A stretch of DNA of 24,021 nt from JACQCF01 sp043742785 (GTDB taxonomy: Bacteria; Omnitrophota; Gorgyraeia; Zapsychrales; Fredricksoniimonadaceae). Below, piece by piece: positions 7,869-14,446 of the stretch. Numbering within the stretch: the stretch's first letter is position 1; the number at the start of each line of letters is the position of its first letter. The translations under genes and the position numbers were made by a program. Location of the stretch: NCBI GenBank assembly GCA_043742785.1, contig JAYTXU010000071.1, forward strand, positions 1 to 24,021, in the 5' to 3' direction. The notes beneath the pieces were generated by a model, which searched no databases, was not told the origin of the DNA, and saw nothing but the letters and a program-made list of their open reading frames with translations.

Positions 7869-8654
7869 ATGAGATTATGGCAAAAGGGAGTTTTAGCAGT
7901 GATGATGGGGGTAATTGGCGGCTGTGCAGGGGTTAGGGATATTCCTAAATCAATCTGGGGTTCAACGACGAGAGTTTTAGAAGAAGAGCGCACCAATGCG
8001 TTAATTAAGACCTATGATAAAAATTATTGGGATTGTTATAAAGCAGCCCTTGGAGTTGTGAATAAAAAGAAATTGGTTCTTTTTAAAAAGGATGAAGTGC
8101 GGGGTTATATGGTGTTAATGGGAATTCCAGGATCTGTTGATACAACTGAGGTTGGTGTTTTTCTTGTGGAGTTAGGAGATCAGAAAACCCGTATCGAGCT
8201 TTCTTCACTGAGCACAAATGCTAAACGTCTTTTAGCTAAAACATTATTTCATGGAATGGATATTGCCTTTGGTTTAGCTGCTCCTGATAAGGAAGATGGT
8301 TTTGCAGAGATTGAATTTAAGAATGGACTATCCCCTGAAGCGTTGCGTAAAGTGATTGAAGATGATGGTTTTTCTGTTCCTTCAAAAGATAGCGTTATCG
8401 ACTCTCTGAATAGTTTCTTGGAGAATGTTAAATTTTATGATGATTGGCAGATTAAACATAAAAGTATAACCTTGTCTCAGGTTGCTTTGGATTTAATTGC
8501 GATTAAGGAAAAGAATGTGATTGAAATAAAACAATTAAATCGTCTTATTCTTGAAGCAACTTATCCAGCGGTTTGTCCTGTGACCAACAGGGTTCCTCGA
8601 AATGAGGGAAAAATGGATCAAGGAGCAACGATCAATAGGGAGTCCCCGGCATGA
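7869..8654 (+). CDS. Predicted lipoprotein of unknown function with repeat-derived C-terminus
   Basis: 261 residues. It has a short signal (MRLWQKGVLAVMMGVIGG) and a lipobox ending I-G-G-C19. The mature protein has a mixed alpha/beta pattern (VLFKKDEVRGYMVLMGIPGSVDTTEVGVFLVEL then TRIELSSLS), with no family I can name. It is one of a row of closely spaced envelope-type genes and starts 4 nt after the coiled-coil gene. From about residue 236 on (CPVTNRVPRNEG... to the end) the sequence is Arg/Asn/Gly-rich and coded by DNA containing two short related hairpin repeats (8582-8658). That tail is probably a repeat insertion that replaced the original stop rather than a conserved part of the protein. 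Confidence 0.72.
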   Translation: MRLWQKGVLAVMMGVIGGCAGVRDIPKSIWGSTTRVLEEERTNALIKTYDKNYWDCYKAALGVVNKKKLVLFKKDEVRGYMVLMGIPGSVDTTEVGVFLVELGDQKTRIELSSLSTNAKRLLAKTLFHGMDIAFGLAAPDKEDGFAEIEFKNGLSPEALRKVIEDDGFSVPSKDSVIDSLNSFLENVKFYDDWQIKHKSITLSQVALDLIAIKEKNVIEIKQLNRLILEATYPAVCPVTNRVPRNEGKMDQGATINRESPA

Positions 8655-8658
8655 GGGG
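8582..8658. repeat. Two short related hairpin units at a gene junction
   Basis: GACCAACAGGGTTCCTCG leads into CCTC-GAAAT-GAGG (about 8595-8607). A second unit, TCCCC-GGCATGA-GGGGA (8643-8659), follows about 40 nt later. The two units share the pattern TCC(T/C)CG(A/G)(A/C)ATGAGGG. The leader TGACCAACAG recurs at 9083-9092 inside the next gene. Confidence 0.5.
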
Positions 8659-8664
8659 AAAATA

Positions 8665-9225
8665 ATGATTGAGAATGAATTCTTGTTCTTAGGATTATTA
8701 GTTGAAGGCCCTAAGCATGGCTACGAAATTAAACGCCAGATAGAGAAAGAATTAGTTCCTGCCATTGGTTTGCAGATTAAATCGATTTATTATCCGCTTC
8801 AAAAGATGGAAAAGGTAGGTCTTATTGAGAAAGAGACGGGCCAACAGGGACGTTTTCCACAGCGTTATATTTATAGTATTACACCTAAAGGAAAGAAGCA
8901 GTTTAAAGAATTAATTTCTAAGAGTTTTGTTTCTGTAGAAAGACCCTATTTTGAGATGGATCTTTCTTTGTATTTCTTGCCTTTGATTGATCAGGCATTA
9001 GCTAAAAAAGGTTTAAAAACTCGTTTAGTTATTTTAAAGAAGATTCGAAAAGATTTAGTGGTTCTTCAAAAGAAATATATCATGACCAACAGGTTCCCCG
9101 GTAACCTACCTGCTGGTAGGCAGGGAGGGGAAGTGGCTAAGCCTTTAGCCCTTATTTTGTCTCATGATTTGGACTTAGTTGAGGCAGAAATAGCTTCCAC
9201 AGAGAGACTAATCATCCAGCTCTAA
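8665..9225 (+). CDS. PadR-family transcriptional regulator
   Basis: A winged-helix DNA-binding regulator. The N-terminal domain (about residues 1-90) is classic PadR: FLGLLVEGPKHGYEIKRQIE, IYYPLQKMEKVGLIEKE and YIYSITPKGKKQFKELI. The C-terminal part is helical, as in PadR dimerisation domains (AEIASTERLIIQL at the end). I chose ATG 8665 because GAGGGG lies just upstream and the protein then begins right at the domain (MIENEFLFLG); an upstream in-frame ATG at 8602 would translate repeat DNA. About residues 140-155 (NRFPGNLPAGRQGG) are coded by inserted repeat DNA, including a degenerate copy of the LPAGR palindrome, inside the C-terminal helical region. Dimerisation could be affected. The target genes are unknown; the adjacent ligase promoter is a candidate. 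Confidence 0.85.
   Translation: MIENEFLFLGLLVEGPKHGYEIKRQIEKELVPAIGLQIKSIYYPLQKMEKVGLIEKETGQQGRFPQRYIYSITPKGKKQFKELISKSFVSVERPYFEMDLSLYFLPLIDQALAKKGLKTRLVILKKIRKDLVVLQKKYIMTNRFPGNLPAGRQGGEVAKPLALILSHDLDLVEAEIASTERLIIQL
9083..9124. repeat. Repeat insertion within the PadR gene
   Basis: TGACCAACAG followed by GTTCC (also at 8581-8596) leads into CCTACCTGCTGGTAGGCAGG (9105-9124), a 20-bp near-palindrome differing at a few positions from the intact copies at 11895-11914 and 13363-13382. It is translated as LPAGRQ, and the reading frame is preserved. Confidence 0.65.
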
Positions 9226-9263
9226 TTTTATTTTTCTGTTTAAGGATATTATGGAACGATTTC

Positions 9264-9291
9264 TTGACTTATTGATAAAATGTAATAAAAT
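9264..9291 (+). promoter_or_regulatory. Sigma-70-type promoter upstream of the acid ligase
   Basis: TTGACT (9264-9269), a 16-nt spacer and TAAAAT (9286-9291) lie in the 103-nt gap after padR. This is the clearest promoter before the 9329-15936 gene run. The predicted 5' leader is about 30 nt. It may be the PadR-controlled site, but no obvious dyad operator is visible. Confidence 0.5.
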
Positions 9292-9328
9292 CTTAGTATT
9301 AAAATTTTACTAGTTTTGATTGGAATTT

Positions 9329-10891
9329 ATGGATATTTACTCAGTTTTACAACAATCTTCTTCTCGTTTTGGCGTGAAACCTGCTCTAATCTTTAAGTCT
9401 TGCCTGCCGGCAGGCAGGGATCAGATAATTTCTTATTCAGATCTTAAATCTAAGGTTTTTGGTTTAGCCAATGGTTTAGGCTCTCTTCAAGTTAAGAAAT
9501 CTACTAAAATAGCTTTATTTTTACCTAATAGTCCTGAATATGTGTATAGCTATTTAGCTTCATTCTGCTTAGGAGCAACGGTTGTTCCTTTGGATTTTAT
9601 GCTTAAAAATGATGAACTTATTTCTTGTTTGGATCATTCTGAAACGGAAATTCTTATTGCAGCTTCTAGAGCTGGAGTTGATTTTAATCAAATTAAAGAT
9701 CAGGTTCCTTCTTTAAAAACGGTCATTATTCTAGGAGAACCTCAAGCGGTTAGTTGGCAATTACCTTTCAATGCCATGATAGGCGGGGGAAGCTTGCCTA
9801 ATGGACAGGGTTTTACACCGGCATCGGTGAGTCCTACTGATCCTTGTATGATTATGTATACTTCAGGTACGACGGGAAAACCTAAGGGTATATTACTCAA
9901 CTATCGTCATTTAGACGGCTCTCCAGAAGCGATGAAATATTTTGTAGATTTGAGTGAGCACGATACAAAATTATGCGCTATTCCGTTGAGTCATATTGGC
10001 GGATTTATCTATATTCAAAACTGTATTCTCTTTGGAATTACCTTGGTGCTGATGGATCGTTTTCATCCTTTAGAATTTTTAAAGAATGTTGTGCAATATA
10101 AGGTCACATGTTTTCACATTGTGCCTCCTATGTACACCGCTTTATTAACGCTCAAGAATTTAGATCAATTTGATTTAACAAGTTTGAGATGGGTAGTTGT
10201 TTTTGGAGCACCTAGTTCGCCGGAGATTTTAGAAAAATTTCATAAATATTGTCCTAATGCAAAATTACTCAATGGCTGGGGAATGACAGAAACTTGTCCA
10301 CCTAATACGGTGACTCCATTAGATAATCCTAAGATTGAAAGTGTGGGAAAGCCTGCTCCTAATTGTGAGATTCATATTGTTAATGAGGATGATCAATCAT
10401 TGCCTCAAGGTGAGGTTGGAGAGATTGTTATTCGTGGATGGGTGGTGATGCAGGAATATTATAAGGATGAGGAAGGAACAGCTTTGGCCAAACGTAACGG
10501 ATTCTTTCATACTGGAGATTTAGGGCGTTTTGATGAAAATGGATTTTTATACATTGTGGGACGTAAGAAGGAAATGATTAAGGTAGCAGGTCAAATTGTT
10601 TATGCTCCAGAGGTAGAGGCGGCTCTTTGTAAACACGAAGCTGTGTTAGAAGCAGCAGTGATTGGAGTTCCGGATCCCATGCGTGGGGAATCGGTGAAAG
10701 CTTATGTTGTACTTAAAGAGGGGATTAGTATTAATCCTCTGGATATTAAATATTTTGCCCGTGAACATTTAGCAAATTTTAAGGTGCCTCAGACGGTGGA
10801 AATTCGTGAGAGTTTGCCTAAGAATCGTACAGGAAAAATTGATAAAGAATCGTTAAAACAATCTGTCATTCCCGCGAAAGCGGGAATCTAG
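9329..10891 (+). CDS. AMP-dependent acid-CoA ligase (ANL superfamily, acyl-CoA synthetase-like)
   Basis: Activates a carboxylic acid via an acyl-adenylate, probably to a CoA thioester. Motifs: A3 TSGTTGKPKG (residues 178-187), A5 NGWGMTETCP, A7/A8 TGDLGRFDENGFLYIVGRKKEMIKVAGQ with the hinge, and A10 PKNRTGKIDK with catalytic Lys503. Its 520 residues are normal for the long/medium-chain FadD-like group; the substrate cannot be read. ATG 9329 is preferred to TTG 9320 because it begins at MDIYSVLQQ. Two repeat intrusions are visible. The palindrome at 9399-9418 adds SCLPAGR near residue 28 between IFK and DQIISYSDL. The last eight residues (VIPAKAGI) and the stop come from the paired-hairpin element at 10864. 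Both fall outside the catalytic core. It could load a starter acid for the downstream KS/ACP genes or activate acid from the neighbouring dehydrogenase. Confidence 0.9.
   Translation: MDIYSVLQQSSSRFGVKPALIFKSCLPAGRDQIISYSDLKSKVFGLANGLGSLQVKKSTKIALFLPNSPEYVYSYLASFCLGATVVPLDFMLKNDELISCLDHSETEILIAASRAGVDFNQIKDQVPSLKTVIILGEPQAVSWQLPFNAMIGGGSLPNGQGFTPASVSPTDPCMIMYTSGTTGKPKGILLNYRHLDGSPEAMKYFVDLSEHDTKLCAIPLSHIGGFIYIQNCILFGITLVLMDRFHPLEFLKNVVQYKVTCFHIVPPMYTALLTLKNLDQFDLTSLRWVVVFGAPSSPEILEKFHKYCPNAKLLNGWGMTETCPPNTVTPLDNPKIESVGKPAPNCEIHIVNEDDQSLPQGEVGEIVIRGWVVMQEYYKDEEGTALAKRNGFFHTGDLGRFDENGFLYIVGRKKEMIKVAGQIVYAPEVEAALCKHEAVLEAAVIGVPDPMRGESVKAYVVLKEGISINPLDIKYFAREHLANFKVPQTVEIRESLPKNRTGKIDKESLKQSVIPAKAGI
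9399..9418. repeat. GC palindrome inserted in frame in the acid ligase
   Basis: A copy of the 20-bp element with one mismatch (CTTGCCTGCCGGCAGGCAGG), including the perfect palindrome TGCCTGCCGGCAGGCA at 9401-9416. It codes for CLPAGR, within a variable N-terminal loop of the enzyme. Confidence 0.85.
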
Positions 10892-10947
10892 AATCTGGAT
10901 CCCCGATAGAAGCACCTGCCTGCCGGCAGGCAGATTCGGGGATGACA
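10864..10947. repeat. Paired-hairpin repeat element, copy 1
   Basis: Ends are TGTCA and TGACA. Hairpin 1 is ATTCCCGC-GAAA-GCGGGAAT (10868-10887), with a GNRA tetraloop. Hairpin 2 is ATCCCCGA/TCGGGGAT, whose loop carries the GC palindrome (10915-10933). The element includes the stop codon of the acid ligase and ends 20 nt before the phosphorylase ATG. Confidence 0.9.
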
Positions 10948-10967
10948 AAGGAATGAAAGGAATTAAA

Positions 10968-11747
10968 ATGCCAACAGTTCAACAAGATAGAATGACACGT
11001 GATGTCCACTTAAGTGGAAAAGATTTAATGGCCATGGTGCAGTTGCGTCCTAAGGATATTGGCGCTTACGCTATTGTTCCTGGGCCCAAGGAACGTTTAG
11101 ACAGTGTTGTGAAAAAGATGGAAAATCCTGTTAAGAATTTCTCCTTCATGGAATACAACATGTTTACAGGTGATATCAATGGAACAAAGGTGACAGCGAT
11201 TAACGGCGGACGATTTGCGGCTGATACAGCGATCACAACGGAGATCTTATGTAGTGCAGAGACCAAGGTGCTTATTCGCATTGGCAGCTGTGGAGCTTTG
11301 CGTAAGGATATTAGAATCGGGGACTTTATTATGACCACGGGCTGTGTTCGCGGGGATGGTGTTTCTCCTTATTATGTTGATAGTAAATTTGAAACCTTAC
11401 CTGATGCTGCGTTAACACAAAAGTTTTTTAACATTGCTAAGAATACAGCAGCCGCAGGCGGATTTACCGTTCATGAAGGAAAGGTTTGGTCAACTGATGC
11501 TATTTTAAAAGAAACTAAGGAAATTGTTAATGGCGTTATCGATCAGGGAGCGATTGGGGTTGATATGGTTAGCTCTACTTTCTTGACCATTGCTCAGATT
11601 TACAAAATTCCAGCAGTGTCGATCCTAGCTGTATCGGACAATTTGATTACAGGACAGATGGGTTTCATTAATCCTGACTATTATATGGCTGAAGGAATGT
11701 TGATTCAAATGGCTTTGGAATTGGTGAAGCAATTAGAAAATAAATAA
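10968..11747 (+). CDS. Nucleoside phosphorylase (PNP/UDP family), candidate 5'-deoxyadenosine/MTA phosphorylase
   Basis: A member of the trimeric/hexameric PNP_UDP_1 family, which cleaves a nucleoside with phosphate to base plus (deoxy)ribose 1-phosphate. Seen: the phosphate-site IVPGPKER, RIGSCGAL, GDFIMTTGCVRGDGVSPYY, and the base-site VSDN with the catalytic-type Asp. The usual ribose-binding EME motif reads DMV here (GVDMVSSTF), so the Glu that normally holds the ribose hydroxyls is Val; substrate or activity may be altered. Its 259 residues are normal. ATG 10968 is chosen because AAAGGA (10956-10961) is well spaced, whereas ATG 10953 has a Shine-Dalgarno directly abutting it. Neighbouring MtnA-like, class II aldolase and aldehyde dehydrogenase genes suggest it makes 5-deoxyribose or methylthioribose 1-phosphate; that is inference. 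Confidence 0.82.
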   Translation: MPTVQQDRMTRDVHLSGKDLMAMVQLRPKDIGAYAIVPGPKERLDSVVKKMENPVKNFSFMEYNMFTGDINGTKVTAINGGRFAADTAITTEILCSAETKVLIRIGSCGALRKDIRIGDFIMTTGCVRGDGVSPYYVDSKFETLPDAALTQKFFNIAKNTAAAGGFTVHEGKVWSTDAILKETKEIVNGVIDQGAIGVDMVSSTFLTIAQIYKIPAVSILAVSDNLITGQMGFINPDYYMAEGMLIQMALELVKQLENK

Positions 11748-11753
11748 AAAAAT

Positions 11754-11832
11754 TGTCACCCCCGAATGTATTTATCGGGGGTCCAGTAATGCGCAACCCC
11801 TGGATTCCCGATAAAAACGTTCGGGAATGACA
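11754..11832. repeat. Paired-hairpin repeat element, copy 2
   Basis: Ends TGTCA/TGACA. Hairpin 1 is ACCCCCGA/TCGGGGGT and hairpin 2 is ATTCCCGA/TCGGGAAT. The loop of hairpin 2 lacks the GC palindrome. It starts 6 nt after the phosphorylase stop and ends 15 nt before the isomerase ATG. Confidence 0.9.
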
Positions 11833-11847
11833 AAATGGAGATAAATA

Positions 11848-12837
11848 ATGTACGAATCCCCTTTATTTTGGCCGGCCCATTGGGATGGGAAAGACCTGCC
11901 TGCCGGCAGGCAGGCCTTGATGGTCTTAGATGAAACCCTTATTCCTTCGAAATTGCACTATGTTCCTGTGCGTCGTGTCTCTGAAGCTGTAGAAGTAATT
12001 CGCTCGATGAAAACCAGAGCTTTTGGTCAATTCCTCGTTGTTTTAAATACATTTGCCTTAGAGATGAATCGTGTTTCTTCTAAAACAAAGGTTGATTTAA
12101 AGACGATCGAATCTATTGCCCAAGTTTTGAATGAAAGTCGTCCCACATTTCCTTTTGCGGAAGTGACAGGGATTATCGTTGGTGTAGCGCAGAAATCTTC
12201 CGCTCATGGATCTGATGTGCGTACGGCCGTTATTAAAACGGTGGATGGATTTTTACAAGGTATTCGTCAACGTCGTTTAGAACGTGTACGTCAATTAGCT
12301 ATGAGTATTCAAGAGGGGGATCAAATTTTGACGCATTGTAATGTGTCTGGCGAACTAGCCATGGCTTGCCATATTGCTAAGAAAGAAGGAAAGAATATTC
12401 ACGTCTATGCTACAGAAACTCGTCCTTATATGCAAGGAGCTAAACTGACTGTTTGGGAATTGCAGGAGGCTGGTATCGCAGTCACCCTAATTGCGGATAA
12501 TGCAGTAGGATCTTTAATGGCCGATGGTATTGTTAACAAGGTCATCATTGGATCTGACCGTTCTGCTGCTAATGGAGACATTGCCAATAAGATTGGTTCT
12601 TATCAAATCGCTGTTTTAGCCAAGGAATTTGATATTCCTTTGATTGCCTTAACACAACCATCAAATAAAATTGCTTCTGGTAAGCAAATGCCTATTGAAC
12701 AGCGCTCTTCGCAGGAAGTTTTACTTTATGATCGTAAACGTCTTTTTCCGTCGGGGGTAGAGGCTTATTATCCGGGTTTTGATATTGTTCCTCATCAATT
12801 TATAAAGAAAGCGATAACCATCCATGCTGGAATTTAA
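11848..12837 (+). CDS. mtnA: MtnA-type (5-deoxy/5-methylthio)ribose-1-phosphate isomerase, eIF2B-like
   Basis: Isomerises an aldose 1-phosphate to the ketose 1-phosphate. Active-site residues of the family are present: Cys164 in LTHCNVSG, Asp237 in GSDRSAANGD, the following NKIG Lys, and the ETRPYMQGAKLTVWEL and PSNKI-to-IEQRSSQEV segments of MtnA. Divergences: the usual RGAPAIG phosphate loop reads TRAFGQF, and RPTAVNL reads RPTFPFA, so this is a distant member. Its 329 residues are slightly short. Near residue 16 an inserted GC palindrome adds LPAGRQ between WDGK and ALMVLDETL. GGAG lies upstream of ATG 11848. It overlaps the next gene by 14 nt. A ribose-1,5-bisphosphate isomerase-like role is an alternative, but the aldolase next door favours the MtnA route. 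Confidence 0.8.
   Translation: MYESPLFWPAHWDGKDLPAGRQALMVLDETLIPSKLHYVPVRRVSEAVEVIRSMKTRAFGQFLVVLNTFALEMNRVSSKTKVDLKTIESIAQVLNESRPTFPFAEVTGIIVGVAQKSSAHGSDVRTAVIKTVDGFLQGIRQRRLERVRQLAMSIQEGDQILTHCNVSGELAMACHIAKKEGKNIHVYATETRPYMQGAKLTVWELQEAGIAVTLIADNAVGSLMADGIVNKVIIGSDRSAANGDIANKIGSYQIAVLAKEFDIPLIALTQPSNKIASGKQMPIEQRSSQEVLLYDRKRLFPSGVEAYYPGFDIVPHQFIKKAITIHAGI
11895..11914. repeat. GC palindrome inserted in frame in mtnA
   Basis: A perfect copy of CCTGCCTGCCGGCAGGCAGG, read as LPAGRQ and placed in the conserved N-terminal WDG...LDETL block. Confidence 0.92.
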
Positions 12838-13297
12838 AGATAATAGCGTTGTTCTTTTGCAGGGAGTTTTAAGTCATGGTGCCTTGGCTAAGATTAAAAC
12901 TAAGGGTGGCGTTCATGTTGTCATCTCTGAAGGTCGTCCTACACTTAGAGCGGGGGAACATAATAGTCGTTATTTTTTAGATAAGAAGGTTAAGCCTGTT
13001 ATTATTTGTGACAATATGGCTGGCTTCCTATTTTTTAAAGGCTTTGTTAAAGAAGTGGTGATTGCTTGCCAGTATGCTGATAGCACAGGTGCTTTATGTG
13101 ATACGGGTGCGTTGATTTTAGTCATCTTGGCTAAAAAACATAAAGTTGCTGTACGTTTGCTAGAAGGTGAACATAAAAAACATTATTTAGGCAATCCTAA
13201 AGATCTTTTGGTGCTTAAAGGAATTCCAACAGCGCCAGCTAAGACAAAGGCATTTACACCGACGGTGGAATGGGTACCAGCGAAATATTTGAAATAG
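12824..13297 (+). CDS. Truncated MtnA/eIF2B-like protein (C-terminal domain only)
   Basis: 157 residues that align by eye with only the C-terminal Rossmann-like half of the preceding isomerase: VHVVISEGRPTLRAGEHNSRYF corresponds to the ETRPYMQGAKLT segment, and ICDNMAGFLFFKGFVKEVVIACQYAD to the TLIADNAVGSLMADGIVNKVIIGSDR segment. The catalytic Asp position is Gln (ACQYAD in place of GSDRSA) and the Cys loop is reduced to LQGVLSHGALAKI, so it is probably not an isomerase by itself. The 14-nt overlap implies co-translation. A regulatory or structural partner forming a heteromer with the upstream protein, as in eIF2B assemblies, is a reasonable guess; a decaying duplicate is the alternative. Confidence 0.7.
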   Translation: MLEFKDNSVVLLQGVLSHGALAKIKTKGGVHVVISEGRPTLRAGEHNSRYFLDKKVKPVIICDNMAGFLFFKGFVKEVVIACQYADSTGALCDTGALILVILAKKHKVAVRLLEGEHKKHYLGNPKDLLVLKGIPTAPAKTKAFTPTVEWVPAKYLK

Positions 13298-13299
13298 AT

Positions 13300-13398
13300 T
13301 GTCACCCCCGAATGTTTTAATCGGGGGTCCAATTCAAAATTAATTTTATTATGGATTCCCGCCCTGCCTGCCGGCAGGCAGGTTTCGCGGGAATGACA
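13300..13398. repeat. Paired-hairpin repeat element, copy 3
   Basis: Ends TGTCA/TGACA. Hairpin 1 is ACCCCCGA/TCGGGGGT. Hairpin 2 is ATTCCCGC/GCGGGAAT, with the perfect GC palindrome (13363-13382) in its loop. It begins 2 nt after the preceding stop and ends 10 nt before the aldolase ATG. Confidence 0.92.
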
Positions 13399-13408
13399 AG
13401 TGAGATAT

Positions 13409-14446
13409 ATGAACCAACATTTAAAACAAGAAATTATTCGAATTGGAAAACTGCTCTGGGATAAGGGGCTAGTCTTTGGTTTTAACGGCAATATTAGTGC
13501 TCGTATCGATGCTACCACCTTATTGATTACAGCTACGGGAACCTGCTTAGGATATCTAACGGAAAAAGATATTCTAACTATGAATCAAGATGGGCAGGTG
13601 ATCGGTGATGGGAAGGCTTCCAGTGAACGATTGATGCATACAGCCGTTTATAAATCGTTGCCTAATATCAAATGTGTTTTGCACACACATACAACTTATA
13701 CCAATGGTTTCTTTCTAAGTAATGATCGTTTTACTCCCAAGACATTCGAAGCGCAGTTTTATCTAGGTGAGGTGAAAACTATTCCTCAAACAACACCGTC
13801 TGTGACTGATCCAGCACCTGTGGTCGCTGCGTTAAAGGCGAATAATATTGTAGTGCTCAAAAATCATGGCGTTGTGGCTGTTGGAGAGGATTTGTTTGGC
13901 GCCTTTGTGTTGATTCAGGAATTGGAAGAGCAGGTGAAGATGGATTTGGTGGATGTCCATTATCAAAATACGCCAAAAGTGTCTAGTGTTGGTGCTGCTT
14001 CATGGGCCCCTCCGCCCGGCGTGGATCCTCCCATTCAGCATCACCCATCACCAGCCACCAGCGCTTCAAAGAAATATAAACTCTTTTCTAAAGAACAGAT
14101 TAATGAGATCGTTAAGGTGGTTAACGGCGATGCGCAGATGCAGGAATTAGGAACGAAGACCGCGATGAATATGTCACTAGCAGTAATTTTAGATGAAACG
14201 AATCAATCGCATCGTTTTACCTTTGAGAATGGACGCATCAAGGAAACAGCGCAGGACGCAAATGCAGAATTTGTAATTAATGCACCGGAAGCAATTTGGC
14301 GAGCAGTGTTTAATCGAGAGATTGATCCTTTTGTAGCGACAACGCAGAAGAAGATGACGTTGAAAGGTGATTTTGCTCGCATCTCCAAATGGTACGCGCC
14401 TTGCAGTCGTATTTTTCAATTATGGACTAAGGTTCCAGTAGAATAA
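13409..14446 (+). CDS. Class II aldolase fused to an SCP2-like domain
   Basis: N-terminal class II aldolase/adducin domain (about residues 1-185): GFNGNISARI, KASSERLMH with Glu73, HTHTTY with zinc ligands His92 and His94, and KNHGVVAVG with His153. This matches fuculose-1-phosphate-aldolase-type enzymes that split ketose 1-phosphates to DHAP plus an aldehyde. After a Pro/Ala/Ser linker (about 192-225, from locally GC-rich DNA) comes a roughly 115-residue domain with the look of an SCP2 sterol-carrier fold (FTFENGRIKETAQDANAEFVINAPEAIWRAVFNREIDPF, then KMTLKGDF). I see no reason for a lipid-type domain in a soluble aldolase, so this fusion is unusual. ATG 13409 is preferred to GTG 13400. The stop overlaps the dehydrogenase start (TAATG). 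Expected role: cleave 5-deoxyribulose 1-phosphate. Confidence 0.82.
   Translation: MNQHLKQEIIRIGKLLWDKGLVFGFNGNISARIDATTLLITATGTCLGYLTEKDILTMNQDGQVIGDGKASSERLMHTAVYKSLPNIKCVLHTHTTYTNGFFLSNDRFTPKTFEAQFYLGEVKTIPQTTPSVTDPAPVVAALKANNIVVLKNHGVVAVGEDLFGAFVLIQELEEQVKMDLVDVHYQNTPKVSSVGAASWAPPPGVDPPIQHHPSPATSASKKYKLFSKEQINEIVKVVNGDAQMQELGTKTAMNMSLAVILDETNQSHRFTFENGRIKETAQDANAEFVINAPEAIWRAVFNREIDPFVATTQKKMTLKGDFARISKWYAPCSRIFQLWTKVPVE

Noticed and set aside
9251..9320. ATG at 9251 or TTG at 9320 as alternative ligase starts
   Set aside because: 9251 is out of frame and upstream of the promoter; 9320 adds only three residues and lacks better signals than ATG 9329.
11066..11338. Minus-strand open frame inside the phosphorylase gene
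   Set aside because: It is a shadow of a well-supported coding region with no motif or start signal.
13183..13518. Minus-strand open frame spanning the junction before the aldolase
   Set aside because: It is built largely from the repeat element and the opposite strand of two real genes; no independent support.
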